From contig NZ_JABRWJ010000002.1 of NCBI RefSeq assembly GCF_013266755.1, positions 434,001-498,000 of the forward strand: a stretch of 64,000 nucleotides of DNA. Direction: 5' to 3'. Shown here in pieces: positions 1-10,448 of the stretch. Within the stretch, counting starts at the first letter, position 1; each line of letters begins with the position of its first letter. The position numbers and the translations under genes are program-made. Source of the DNA: Pseudaquabacterium terrae. Lineage in GTDB: Bacteria; Pseudomonadota; Gammaproteobacteria; Burkholderiales; Burkholderiaceae_C. The notes under the pieces were generated by a model, which saw only the letters and a list, made by a program, of their open reading frames with translations, had not been told where the DNA came from and did no database searches.

Positions 1-3
1 ACG

Positions 4-3000
4 ATGGCCACGACGAACGAACCCGGCATGAACGACGACTTGAGCACCCTGGCCTGGGTGTACGACGAGTTGCGCCGCTCGCTCGACAACGCCCACAAGG
101 CGTTGTACCGCTACCTGAAGGAATCCGAGGCGCTCGGCAACTCCGATGTCGACAGCGTCGACCCGGCGGTGCTGCGGCAGGCGCGCACGCTGGTGCACCA
201 GAGCGTCGGTGCGCTCGAACTGGTCGGCCTGGGCGTCGCGGCCCAGCCGCTGCGGGCGGCCGAGACCGCGATCCAGCGTTTGGCCGCACGGCCGAAGCTG
301 ATCACGCTCGCCGCCGTGCGCACGATCGAGCAGGGCTCGTTCGCGGTGCTCGACTTCCTCGCGCGGCGGCTCGCCGGCAAGGGCGTGTCGCCGCTGCTGA
401 TGTTCCCGCAGTACCGCGCCCTGCAGGAGCTGGCCGGCGCCAGCCGCGTGCACCCGGCGGACCTCTGGGGCCGCGAATGGGAATGGCATCAGCTGGCGAA
501 GGACACTGCTGCCGAACCGCGCCAGGCCGATCTTGAGCTGATGACGCGCGTCGAGGCCGAGCTGCTGCCGCTGATGCGCGGCCCGGCGCCGGCGGCGGCG
601 ACGCGCATGAGCGAGCTGTTCGCCGGCATGGCCGCCGGCGCCAGCGAGGCGCGCACGGTGACGTTGTGGCAGCTCGCGGCCGCGTTCTTCGAAGCCCATG
701 GCGACGGGCTGCTGCCGGCCGATGTCTACGGCAAGCGCGTCGCGTCGCGGCTGCTCGCGCAGCTGCGCGCCGGCCCGCAGGCGGACGCGTCCGACCGGCT
801 GGCGCAGGACCTGCTCTTCTTCTGCGCGCAGGCCGCGACCAGCGGCGACAAGCCCGCCGGCCCGCGCCTGACGGCGGTGCGCAGCGCGTTCGGTCTCGCC
901 GACGAGCCGCCGGTCGACTACCAGTCGGCACGCCTCGGCCGCTTCGATCCGGCGTGGATCGTGCAGGCGCGCAAACGCGTCGCTGCGGCGAAGGAATGCT
1001 GGTCGGCGGTCGCTGCCGGCGAGCTGCAGCGCCTGAGCGGCCTGACCGAGCCGTTCACGCTGGTCGGCGATTCGCTGCAGCGGCTGTATCCCGACGGCGA
1101 GACGCTCGCCGCGGCGCTGCAGGGCGCAGCCGCCCAGACGCTGCAATCCGGTGCCGAGCCCCCCGCCGAGCTGGCGATGGAAGTCGCGACCGCGCTGCTG
1201 TACATCGATGCCTCGCTCGAGGACGCCGATTTCGACCATCCCGACATGGCGCTGCGCGTCAGCCGGCTGGCCCAGCGCATGGAAGACGTGCGCGCCGGCC
1301 GCGACCCGGGCGCGCTCGACCGCTGGATGGAGGAGCTGTACCGCCGCGTCTCCGATCGCCAGACGATGGGCAGCGTGGTGCAGGAGCTGCGGGCGTCGCT
1401 GTCCGAGATCGAGAAGCAGATCGACCAGTACTTCCGCAATCCGGTGCAGCGCGAGCTGCTGTTCCCGGTGCCGGCGCAGCTGTCGGCAATGCGCGGCGTG
1501 CTGTCGGTGCTCGGCATGGACCAGGCGTCGCAGGCCGTGCTGCGCATGCGCGACGATGTCGACGAGCTGGCCAACACCGAGGTCGATGCGGCCCGCGCGG
1601 CCGAGGTCGGCAGCTTCGACCGGCTGGCCGACAACCTGGGCGCACTGAGCTTCCTGATCGACATGGTCAGCGTGCAACCGCAGCTGGCCAAGTCGCTGTT
1701 CCGCTTCGATCCGGCGACCGGCAACCTGAGCGCGGTGATCTCGCGTGCCGAACGCAGCAGCGGTTTCGCCGACCTCGACGCCGCGGCCGACGACGCCCCG
1801 GTGCTGGTCGAGCAGGCGCAGTCGCTGGCGTCGGTCGGCGCGCTGCCGGACGTCGACCCGCATCAGCTGACACGCGAGCTCGAGCGGCTGTCGCAGCAGG
1901 CCCGTGCCGCCGATCAGCCGGCGCTGGCCGAAGTGGCCAGCCGCGCACATTCGACGATGGCCCACGCGGCGGAGGCCGATCCGGCGTCGATCGACGCGGC
2001 GCGCCACCAGGCGCTGGCCTCGATCAACGACTTCGTCGCCGCGACGACGATCGCCGCACCGCTGGAGGTCGAACCGTCGCGTCCGGTGCCGCCGCCGAGC
2101 CCGCCGACGGCGCCCGGCGAGACCGGCCTCGAAGAAGACGCCGAGATGCGCGAGATCTTCCTCGAGGAAGCGCACGAGGTCATCGACAACGCCCAGGCCG
2201 CGCTGGCCGAGCTCAACGACAAGCCCGACGACGCTGCCGCGCTGACGACGGTGCGCCGTGCCTTCCATACGCTCAAGGGCAGCTCGCGCATGGTGGGTCT
2301 GCGCGAATTCGGCGAAGCCGGCTGGGCCTGCGAGCAGCTGTACAACGCACGCCTGGCCGACAGCGCCGCGGCCGATGGCGACCTGCGCGGCTTCACCGCC
2401 GAGGTGCTCGACCACTTCGAGCAGTGGGTCGACGCGATCGAGCAGCGCCGCGACGGCGGCTTCCGGCACCAGCCGGTCAGCCACAGCGCCGACACGCTGC
2501 GGCTGGAAGGCCGCTGGCTGCCGCTGGCGGCGAGCCTGGCAGCCGCCGCAGCGCCGGCTGCCGACGAGGTGGTGCCTGCCGCCGACGTGGTCGAAGTGAT
2601 CGAGATCGTCGAACCGGCGAGCGAACCGGCCGACGAGGTCGCGCTCACGCTGCCGCTGACCGAAGCGGCGCCCGAGGTCGTTCCGCAGATCGAGGTCGTG
2701 GAGACGATCGAGCTCGGCTTGCCCGAGCTGGAGACTCCGTTCGACGGCCCGGCCGTGGCCGAACCGCTGCCGACGGCCGATGCCGAAGCGACGCTGGCGT
2801 TGCGATCCGACGACCTGCTCAGGCTGGACCTGGATGCCGAGCAAACGCTGGCGCTGCCTGCAGCCGAGCAGACACTGCCGCTGGGCGCCGAGCAGACGCT
2901 CGCGCTGAGTGCGGAGCAGACGCTCGCGCTGAACGCCGAGCAGACCCTCGCGCTGCAACCCGAAGAAACCTTGCGGCTGAGCGCCGAAGAGACGCTCGCC

Positions 3001-6000
3001 TTGCGGTCGCCAGCGGCAGCCGAAGACGAGCCGCCGGCGCCGACGACGGCCGATCGCGCCTCGGCGTGGCCGCCGCTCGACACCGTGGTGCCGGACTTGC
3101 CGGCCGCGTCGGACCTCGATCTGGGTTTGCCGCCGCTGGAGCCCGCGGCACCGGCTGCCGAGACCCTGCCCGCAGGCGACACGCTGGAGCCGGAATTCGA
3201 GCTCAAGCTGCCGGAGTCGATCGAGCTGGATCCCGTCGCAGCCGTCGAACCGGCCGACACGCTGTTGATCGACCTGTCGGACGAGGTCGAGCCGCTGCCG
3301 CCGATCCTCGACGACGCTGCCGTCGACGCGCCAGTGGCTGCGGTGGATGTCGCCGACGTCGTCGACGAGGCCACCGATGCACTCGACGAGTTGCTGGTGC
3401 CGGCCGCGCTGGCCGAGACCATCGAGCCGCTCGATGGCACCGATGTGCCGACCGAGGCCGTGGCCCCCGAGCTCGTCGAGCCGGCCCCGGAGGTCGATTC
3501 CGAGCTGCTCGCGCCGGACGCGATCGAGGCGCTCGGCGTGCCGGTCGAGCCGCCGGCGACCGTCGACGCTGCCGAGGCACTCGAAGATGTCCCGGTGGTC
3601 GATGTGCAGGCCGAAGCCGAAGCCGAAACCGAAACCGCTGCCGAAGCAGAAGCAGAAGCCGAAGCCGAAGCCGAAGCCGAAGCCGAAGCCGAAGCCGAAG
3701 CCGAAGCCGCCGCGCCGACCGAACCCGGCGCCCTCGAAGACGAGGCCGAGCAGGTCAAGGTCATCGGCGAGCTGCGCATCGGCATCCCGCTGTTCAACAT
3801 CTACCTGAACGAAGCCGACGAGCTGTCGCGCCGGCTGTCGACCGAGCTTGCCGAGTGGACGCACGAGCAGCAGCGCCCGGTCGGCTCCACCGCCGTCGCG
3901 CTGGCGCATTCGCTGGCCGGCAGCTCGGCGACGGTCGGTTATGCCGAGCTGTCGGCGCTCGCCCGCTCGCTCGAACATGCGTTGATGCGCTCGAACGATC
4001 GTGGCCAGGGCCGTGGTGCCGAGGCGCAGGTCTTCGCCGAGACGGCGGAGGAGATCCGCCGCCTGCTGCACCAATTTGCCGCCGGCTTCCTGCGCGCGCC
4101 GGAGGCCGAGCTGGCCGACCGGCTGTACCAGATCGAGCACGCAGTCCCCGAGGCGCCGCTGGAGATCGAGCCGGCCGACGAGGTCGCTCCGGCGATCGAC
4201 ATCGACGCGCCGACGACGCTGATGGGCGAGCTCGGCCAGCCGGCGCTGATGCCCTTCGCGCCGCTGCCCGAAGCCGCCGCGCGGCCGGCGCCGGTGCGCG
4301 TCGACGCGCTCGATTCCGACGAGGACATCGACGAGGTCGATGCGATCGACGCTGAGCTGTTCCCGATCTTCGAGGAAGAAGGCCTCGAGCTGATCCCGCA
4401 GTTGCAGGCCCGCCTGCGCGACTGGGCGCGTCGTCCCGGCGAGCCGTCGGCCGCGTCGGCCTGCATGCGCACGCTGCACACCCTCAAGGGCGGGGCGCGC
4501 CTGGCCGGTGCGATGCGCCTGGGCGAAATGGCCCACCGCCTCGAAACCGCGATCGAGCATCTGCTCGCCGCGCAGCACGTTCATGCCGACGACATCGAGC
4601 CGCTGGTGGCGCGGGCCGATGCGATGGAAGCGCACTTCGATGCGCTGCGTCGCGGCGGCGGCGTGGTGCCTTCGGCGCACGTCGTGCATGAGCCGTCGCG
4701 GGTCGATGCGGTCGATTCCGGGCTCGAGCCGGTGCTCGAGCTCGACGCCGACTCGACGCTCGAATCGACCCTCGAGTCGACGCTCGACATGCCGCTCGGC
4801 GAAGCGCTCGAAGCGCCGCCGGAGCCGGTTGCGCCGGCGCCCCCACCGCGTGCGCCGCAGCCGCCGACCACCGCGCCTCGCGTCATCGACTGGAGCCGTT
4901 TCGAGCGCGGTGCGTCGTCCACCGCCGAGCCCGAAACCCGCCCCGGCGCGGCCACCCAGGTCGCAGCCGTGCGCGTACGCGCACCGCTGCTCGACCGGCT
5001 GGTCAACCACGCCGGCGAGGTCAGCATCACGCGGGCGCGCATCGAATCCGACGTCGGGCAGATCAAGGGCGCGCTCGGCGACCTGACCGACAACCTCGAA
5101 CGCCTGCGCCGCCAGCTGCGCGACATCGAGTTGCAGGCCGAGTCGCAGATCGCCACGCGGATGGAAGCCGCGCGCGCCGCCGCGCTGGAATTCGATCCGC
5201 TGGAGATGGACCGCTTCACGCGCTTCCAGGAAATCACCCGCATGATGGCCGAGTCGGTCAACGACGTCGCCACCGTGCAGCGCGGCCTGCAGCGCACGCT
5301 GCAGTCGGCCGAGGACGAGCTGGCGACCCAGGCCCGGCTGACGCGCGACCTGCAGGACGACCTGCTGCGCACGCGCATGGTCGAGTTCGAGGGCCTGTCC
5401 GAGCGCCTGTACCGCGTCGTTCGCCAGGCGGCGAAGGAAACCGGCAAGCAGGTGCGGCTGGACATCGTCGGCGGCTCGATCGAAATCGACCGCGGCGTGC
5501 TCGACCGGATGACCGGTGCGTTCGAACACCTGCTGCGCAACAGCGTCGCGCACGGCATCGAGCTGCCGGCCGAGCGCCAGGCGCGCGGCAAGGAGCCGGC
5601 CGGCACGATCACCGTCTCGGTGACGCAGGAAGGCAACGAAGTCGGCGTCGACTTCCGCGACGATGGCGCCGGCCTGAACCTGCCGCGCATCCATGAGAAG
5701 GCCGTCGCGATGGGCTTGCTGGCTGCCGACGCGCAGCCGACTGAAGGCGAGATCGCCGCGACGATCTTCCATGCCGGGTTCTCGACCGCCGAGCAGGTCA
5801 CCGGCCTCGCCGGCCGCGGCGTCGGCATGGACGTGGTGCGGGCCGACGTCAACGCGATGGGCGGCCGCATCGAGACCGCCACCGCCGCCGGCCAGGGCAC
5901 CAGCTTCCGGTTGGTGCTGCCGCTGACCACTGCGGTCACGCAAGTGGTGATGCTGCGCTGCGCCGACCTGACGGTTGCCGTGCCGTCGACGCTGATCGAG

Positions 6001-6804
6001 ATCGTGCGCCGCTTGCCGGCGGCCGAGCTGCCGGTGTGTTACCAGTCCGGCCACTACCCGTTCAGCGGCCACGATCTGCCGTTCTTCTGGCTCGGCGCAC
6101 TGCTGCAGGGCACGCCGCTGGGCGTGGCGACGGGCCGCAGCGTGGCGATCATCGTCATCCGCAGTGCGGCGCAGCGCATCGCGCTGCACGTCGACGAAGT
6201 GATCGGCAACCAGGAAGTGGTCGTCAAGCACCTCGGACCGCAGTTGTCGCGCCTGCCGGGCCTGACCGGCATGACGCTGCTGCCGTCCGGCGCGCCGGCG
6301 CTGATCTACAACCCGGTCGCGCTGGCGGCGCTGTATGCCGGCAGTGCACGCGCGGCCACGCTCGCGGCGCTCGAAGCCGCGCGCCGCGGTGCCGAGCAGG
6401 TCACGCAGGAAGCCGAAGCCGAGCAGGCGCCGCTGGTGCTGGTGGTCGACGATTCGCTGACCGTGCGCCGCGTCACCCAGCGCCTGCTGCTGCGCGAGGG
6501 TTATCGCGTGACGCTGGCCAAGGACGGCCTCGACGGCCTCGAGAAGCTGGCCGACGAACTGCCCAGCGTGGTCCTGACTGACATCGAGATGCCGCGCATG
6601 GACGGCTTCGACCTGGTGCGCAACATGCGCGTCGACGCGCGGCTGGCCGGGCTGCCGGTGATCATGATCACCTCGCGCATCGCCCAGAAGCACCGCGACT
6701 ATGCGGCCGAGCTCGGTGTGAACCATTACCTCGGCAAACCGTTTGCCGAGGATGAACTGCTGGGCCTGGTGGCAAACTACACGCGCCGGGTAGCGCCCGT
6801 CTAG
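4..6804 (+). CDS. chpA: ChpA/PilL-type hybrid chemotaxis histidine kinase
   Basis: This is a CheA-like kinase of the type IV pilus (Pil-Chp) chemotaxis system, 2266 residues long. It passes phosphate from an autophosphorylated Hpt histidine to response regulators that control pilus motors. An N-terminal ChpA-specific helical region comes first. Hpt domains follow with histidines H755 (AFHTLKGSSRM), H1302 (AHSLAGSSATVG, Lys replaced by Ala) and H1492 (LHTLKGGARLAG). A CheA dimerisation helix begins near 1660. The HATPase domain has its N-box at N1846 (HLLRNSVAHG) and G-boxes DDGAG and GRGVGMDVV. A CheW-like domain and a C-terminal receiver with phospho-acceptor D2193 complete it. Long acidic Pro/Ala-rich linkers with two repeat tracts separate the domains. 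The first base triplet of the window is in frame, so a start further upstream cannot be excluded. The usual pilG/H/I/J partners would lie to the left, outside the window. Confidence 0.93.
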   Translation: MATTNEPGMNDDLSTLAWVYDELRRSLDNAHKALYRYLKESEALGNSDVDSVDPAVLRQARTLVHQSVGALELVGLGVAAQPLRAAETAIQRLAARPKLITLAAVRTIEQGSFAVLDFLARRLAGKGVSPLLMFPQYRALQELAGASRVHPADLWGREWEWHQLAKDTAAEPRQADLELMTRVEAELLPLMRGPAPAAATRMSELFAGMAAGASEARTVTLWQLAAAFFEAHGDGLLPADVYGKRVASRLLAQLRAGPQADASDRLAQDLLFFCAQAATSGDKPAGPRLTAVRSAFGLADEPPVDYQSARLGRFDPAWIVQARKRVAAAKECWSAVAAGELQRLSGLTEPFTLVGDSLQRLYPDGETLAAALQGAAAQTLQSGAEPPAELAMEVATALLYIDASLEDADFDHPDMALRVSRLAQRMEDVRAGRDPGALDRWMEELYRRVSDRQTMGSVVQELRASLSEIEKQIDQYFRNPVQRELLFPVPAQLSAMRGVLSVLGMDQASQAVLRMRDDVDELANTEVDAARAAEVGSFDRLADNLGALSFLIDMVSVQPQLAKSLFRFDPATGNLSAVISRAERSSGFADLDAAADDAPVLVEQAQSLASVGALPDVDPHQLTRELERLSQQARAADQPALAEVASRAHSTMAHAAEADPASIDAARHQALASINDFVAATTIAAPLEVEPSRPVPPPSPPTAPGETGLEEDAEMREIFLEEAHEVIDNAQAALAELNDKPDDAAALTTVRRAFHTLKGSSRMVGLREFGEAGWACEQLYNARLADSAAADGDLRGFTAEVLDHFEQWVDAIEQRRDGGFRHQPVSHSADTLRLEGRWLPLAASLAAAAAPAADEVVPAADVVEVIEIVEPASEPADEVALTLPLTEAAPEVVPQIEVVETIELGLPELETPFDGPAVAEPLPTADAEATLALRSDDLLRLDLDAEQTLALPAAEQTLPLGAEQTLALSAEQTLALNAEQTLALQPEETLRLSAEETLALRSPAAAEDEPPAPTTADRASAWPPLDTVVPDLPAASDLDLGLPPLEPAAPAAETLPAGDTLEPEFELKLPESIELDPVAAVEPADTLLIDLSDEVEPLPPILDDAAVDAPVAAVDVADVVDEATDALDELLVPAALAETIEPLDGTDVPTEAVAPELVEPAPEVDSELLAPDAIEALGVPVEPPATVDAAEALEDVPVVDVQAEAEAETETAAEAEAEAEAEAEAEAEAEAEAEAAAPTEPGALEDEAEQVKVIGELRIGIPLFNIYLNEADELSRRLSTELAEWTHEQQRPVGSTAVALAHSLAGSSATVGYAELSALARSLEHALMRSNDRGQGRGAEAQVFAETAEEIRRLLHQFAAGFLRAPEAELADRLYQIEHAVPEAPLEIEPADEVAPAIDIDAPTTLMGELGQPALMPFAPLPEAAARPAPVRVDALDSDEDIDEVDAIDAELFPIFEEEGLELIPQLQARLRDWARRPGEPSAASACMRTLHTLKGGARLAGAMRLGEMAHRLETAIEHLLAAQHVHADDIEPLVARADAMEAHFDALRRGGGVVPSAHVVHEPSRVDAVDSGLEPVLELDADSTLESTLESTLDMPLGEALEAPPEPVAPAPPPRAPQPPTTAPRVIDWSRFERGASSTAEPETRPGAATQVAAVRVRAPLLDRLVNHAGEVSITRARIESDVGQIKGALGDLTDNLERLRRQLRDIELQAESQIATRMEAARAAALEFDPLEMDRFTRFQEITRMMAESVNDVATVQRGLQRTLQSAEDELATQARLTRDLQDDLLRTRMVEFEGLSERLYRVVRQAAKETGKQVRLDIVGGSIEIDRGVLDRMTGAFEHLLRNSVAHGIELPAERQARGKEPAGTITVSVTQEGNEVGVDFRDDGAGLNLPRIHEKAVAMGLLAADAQPTEGEIAATIFHAGFSTAEQVTGLAGRGVGMDVVRADVNAMGGRIETATAAGQGTSFRLVLPLTTAVTQVVMLRCADLTVAVPSTLIEIVRRLPAAELPVCYQSGHYPFSGHDLPFFWLGALLQGTPLGVATGRSVAIIVIRSAAQRIALHVDEVIGNQEVVVKHLGPQLSRLPGLTGMTLLPSGAPALIYNPVALAALYAGSARAATLAALEAARRGAEQVTQEAEAEQAPLVLVVDDSLTVRRVTQRLLLREGYRVTLAKDGLDGLEKLADELPSVVLTDIEMPRMDGFDLVRNMRVDARLAGLPVIMITSRIAQKHRDYAAELGVNHYLGKPFAEDELLGLVANYTRRVAPV
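2839..3006 (+). repeat. Degenerate ExTLAL peptide-coding repeat in chpA linker
   Basis: Residues about 946-1001 of the ChpA-like kinase are built from about seven or eight tandem units of roughly seven to eight residues, consensus (A)E(Q/E)TLAL. The units diverge at the DNA level, so this is an old repeat rather than a recent slippage tract. It sits in the linker between the first and second Hpt domains. Confidence 0.8.
3655..3708 (+). repeat. Perfect GAAGCC hexamer microsatellite (9 copies)
   Basis: Nine perfect GAAGCC units encode an uninterrupted Glu-Ala run. They are flanked on the left by variant units (GAAGCA, GAAACC). The tract is in frame, and any gain or loss of a unit keeps the kinase frame and only changes linker length. 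The linker joins the variable acidic region to the second Hpt-like domain. Confidence 0.9.
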
Positions 6805-6841
6805 CCGACGGCAGACGCGGCGCCCAGGTTTTCCAAGGCCC

Positions 6842-7870
<1,029 letters not shown>

Positions 7871-7891
7871 GGCTGCCCGGCTCTGACGGCG

Positions 7892-8911
7892 ATGCTCAGG
7901 CGCCGCCTCCTCCCGCTCGCTCTCGTCGTGCCGCTCGTCGGCACGTTTTTCTGTTCGGTGCGCGCCGGCGAGACGCCGCTCGCGCCAGAGCCGCCCCCGC
8001 CCGCGCCGGCGGTGATCGAAGTAGCGCCGCTGGCCGGCTTCTCGACCCGCGACTTCGACTGGGTCGACGCGCCGCGCCAGCGCAAGGTACCGGTGCGGCT
8101 GTACCTGCCGGACAGCGCGGCCGCCGGCAAGGCGGTGCCGCTGATCGTCTTCTCGCACGGCATCGGCGGCTCGCGCCAGGGCTACAGCTACCTCGGCCGC
8201 TTCTGGGCCAGCCGCGGCTACGCCAGCCTGCACCTGCAGCACGTCGGCAGCGATCGCGGCGTCTGGCAGGGCAATGTCTTCAATGTCGTCGGCCGCCTGC
8301 AGGCCGCGGCTCAGGAGGGCGAGGCGCTGGCGCGGGTGCACGACCTGCGCTTCGCGCTCGACCAGCTGCTCGGCGGCGAACTGGCCGCGCACATCGACGC
8401 CGAGCGCATCGTCGCCGCCGGCCATTCGTACGGCGCGAACACGACGCTGCTGGCCGTCGGCGCGCGCGTCGAGCGCGACGGCCAGCCGATCGCGCTGCGC
8501 GATGCGCGGCTGAAGGCGGCGATCGTCATCTCGGCGCCGCCGTTCTACGGCGAATCGTCGGTGCAGCGCATCCTCGGCGCGATCGAGGTGCCGAGCCTGC
8601 ACGTCACGGCCACCGACGACGTGATCCGCGTGCCGGGCTACTACTCGCCGGCCGAGGACCGGCTGGCGGTCTACGAGGCGACCGGCGGCCCGCGCAAGAC
8701 GCTGGCGGTCTTCGCAGGCGGCTCGCACAGCATCTTCACCGACCGCGGCGGCACCGGCGGCACGGTGCTGAACCCGCAGGTGAAGCAGGCGACGCAGGCC
8801 TTGTCGCTGGCCTTCCTGCGCAGCGTCTTCGACGGTGACGCCGCCGCGCTGGCGCAATGGCCGCAGCAGTTCGGCAGCCTGGTCTCGCGCTACAAGCATC
8901 CCGGACCCTGA
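7892..8911 (+). CDS. Exported alpha/beta-hydrolase (dienelactone hydrolase/PAF-acetylhydrolase-like)
   Basis: A 339-residue serine hydrolase with an N-terminal signal peptide (RRR n-region, hydrophobic core, cleavage probably after SVRA near residue 25). A Pro-rich spacer and an alpha/beta-hydrolase fold follow. Visible catalytic elements are the oxyanion-side FSHGIGG, the nucleophile elbow GHSYG with S179, a TATDD segment carrying the likely acid, and GGSHSIF carrying the likely base histidine. Substrate is unknown; esters are the safe class-level guess. It lies 21 bp downstream of the diguanylate cyclase, but no functional link is evident. Confidence 0.8.
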   Translation: MLRRRLLPLALVVPLVGTFFCSVRAGETPLAPEPPPPAPAVIEVAPLAGFSTRDFDWVDAPRQRKVPVRLYLPDSAAAGKAVPLIVFSHGIGGSRQGYSYLGRFWASRGYASLHLQHVGSDRGVWQGNVFNVVGRLQAAAQEGEALARVHDLRFALDQLLGGELAAHIDAERIVAAGHSYGANTTLLAVGARVERDGQPIALRDARLKAAIVISAPPFYGESSVQRILGAIEVPSLHVTATDDVIRVPGYYSPAEDRLAVYEATGGPRKTLAVFAGGSHSIFTDRGGTGGTVLNPQVKQATQALSLAFLRSVFDGDAAALAQWPQQFGSLVSRYKHPGP

Positions 8912-8962
8912 GGCTGCCGCGGCGGACGCCCGCGCGATAGCGCCGGTCATAGAATGCGCAGC

Positions 8963-9541
8963 ATGTCGTCCGACCGGATCAACCTGACCAACCAGTTCCT
9001 GATCGCCATGCCCGGCATGGCCGACGACACCTTCGCCGGTTCGGTTGTTTACCTGTGCGAGCACACCGAAAAAGGCGCGCTCGGGCTGGTGATCAACAAG
9101 CCGATCGACATCAAGCTGAAGAACCTGTTCGAGCGCATCGAGCTGAGCCTCGATTCCCCCGAGCTCGCCGAGCAGCCGGTGTTCTTCGGTGGCCCGGTGC
9201 AGACCGAACGCGGCTTCGTGCTGCACGAGCGCCTGGGCGACGCCGAGCGGCCGTACAACTCGACGCTGTCGATCCCCGGCGGGCTGGAAATGACGACCAG
9301 CAAGGACGTGCTCGAAGCGCTGTCGCAAGGCGCCGGACCGAAGAAGCTGCTGGTGACGCTGGGCTACAGCGGCTGGGGCGCCGGCCAGCTCGAGGACGAG
9401 ATCGGCCGCAACGGCTGGATCACCGTCGACGCGCAGCGCGAGATCATCTTCGACACGCCGATCGAGCAGCGTTACGACCGCGCGCTGTCCTTGCTGGGCA
9501 TCGATCCGCGCATGCTGAGCCAGGAGGCCGGGCACGCATGA
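8963..9541 (+). CDS. YqgE/AlgH family protein
   Basis: A 192-residue conserved protein of the UPF0301/YqgE (AlgH) family, whose biochemical function is not settled. The family opening FLIAMPGM, SVVYLCEH and the GPVQ(T)ERGFVLH region are recognisable. An ATG at 8954 is in frame but overlaps a TAGAAT -10-like hexamer (8950-8955), so the second ATG at 8963 (MSSDRINL) is preferred. Its TGA overlaps the ATG of ruvX (ATGA), a coupling that is common for yqgE-ruvX pairs in proteobacteria. Confidence 0.9.
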   Translation: MSSDRINLTNQFLIAMPGMADDTFAGSVVYLCEHTEKGALGLVINKPIDIKLKNLFERIELSLDSPELAEQPVFFGGPVQTERGFVLHERLGDAERPYNSTLSIPGGLEMTTSKDVLEALSQGAGPKKLLVTLGYSGWGAGQLEDEIGRNGWITVDAQREIIFDTPIEQRYDRALSLLGIDPRMLSQEAGHA

Positions 9542-9945
9542 GTGGTGGCGCTGCAATCGAGCGCCCGCTGTCGTTCCTGGCTTTCGATTTCGGCACGCAG
9601 CGCGTCGGCGTCGCCACCGGCAACACGCTGCTCGGCCAGGCCAGCGCCATGACGACGATTGCCGAAACCGGTGCTGCGCGCTTCAACCGCATCGGTGCCC
9701 TGATCGCCGAGTGGCAGCCGGCGGCGCTGGTCGTCGGCGTGCCCTACCACCCGGACGGTGCGCCGCACGACAATACGCGCCGCGCGCAGCGCTTCGCCCG
9801 CCAACTGCACGGCCGCTTCGGCCTGCCGGTGCACGAGGTCGACGAGCGCTACTCGACGACCGAAGCCGCGCGCGACGGCGGCCCCGATGTCGATGCCGCG
9901 TCTGCGGCCGTGATCCTCGACCAATACCTTCGAGACCTGCGATGA
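9538..9945 (+). CDS. ruvX: Holliday junction resolvase RuvX (YqgF)
   Basis: A 135-residue RNase H-fold protein of the RuvX/YqgF family, implicated in pre-16S rRNA 5' processing and possibly Holliday-junction resolution. The family start [14 protein letters not shown] holds the first acidic residue, GVPYHPDG follows, and the [10 protein letters not shown] segment carries later conserved acids. The start is fixed by the ATGA overlap with yqgE and by the family N-terminus. The stop overlaps pyrR (ATGA). Length is normal for the family. Confidence 0.92.
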   Translation: MSGGAAIERPLSFLAFDFGTQRVGVATGNTLLGQASAMTTIAETGAARFNRIGALIAEWQPAALVVGVPYHPDGAPHDNTRRAQRFARQLHGRFGLPVHEVDERYSTTEAARDGGPDVDAASAAVILDQYLRDLR

Positions 9946-10448
9946 GCACCCTGACCCTCGATGCCGAGGCGCTGTACGCCGAGCTGCGCGCCGGCGTGCG
10001 CGGCCTGTGGCGGCCGGAGATGAGCCTGCTGGGCATCTGGTCCGGCGGCGCCTGGCTCGCCGAGCGCCTGCAGGCCGACTTGCAGCTGCCGGGCAAACCC
10101 GGCGTGATCTCCAGCACGCTGCACCGCGACGACTTCGGCGAGCGCGGGCTCGCCTCCGGTGTCGACCCGACGAAGATCCCGTTCGCCGTCGACGGTGCGC
10201 ACATCCTGCTGCTCGACGACGTGCTCTACACCGGCCGCACCATCCGCGCGGTGCTCAACGAGCTGTTCGACTTCGGCCGCCCGGCCAGCGTGACGCTGGC
10301 GGTGCTGGTCGACCGCGGCAGCCGCGAGCTGCCGATCCAGCCCGCCTTCGCCGCCGCCAAGGTCGTGCTGCCGGCCGAGCAGCGGCTGTCGCTGGCCCGC
10401 GCCGACGACGGGCGCTTCGCGTTCTCCGTTCGAGCAAAGCAAGACTGA
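9942..10448 (+). CDS. pyrR: PyrR: pyrimidine regulator/uracil phosphoribosyltransferase
   Basis: A 168-residue type I phosphoribosyltransferase-fold protein. The PRPP-binding loop [16 protein letters not shown] is intact. PyrR proteins carry uracil phosphoribosyltransferase activity, and in Firmicutes they also bind pyr mRNA. I see no obvious PyrR-binding attenuator here, so a regulatory role is not supported by this sequence. It is coupled by ATGA to ruvX and by TGATG to pyrB, forming a tight ruvX-pyrR-pyrB-pyrX unit. Confidence 0.92.
   Translation: MSTLTLDAEALYAELRAGVRGLWRPEMSLLGIWSGGAWLAERLQADLQLPGKPGVISSTLHRDDFGERGLASGVDPTKIPFAVDGAHILLLDDVLYTGRTIRAVLNELFDFGRPASVTLAVLVDRGSRELPIQPAFAAAKVVLPAEQRLSLARADDGRFAFSVRAKQD

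Noticed and set aside
3610..3710. Tandem repeat considered as a CRISPR array
   Set aside because: The repeats are 6 bp, uninterrupted by spacers and in frame inside a kinase gene, so this is a coding microsatellite.
666..4355. A 1229-codon open frame on the + strand inside the ChpA-like kinase
   Set aside because: Its translation is Arg/Ala/Gly-rich with no domain. It is an out-of-frame shadow of the kinase caused by very high GC and few stop codons.
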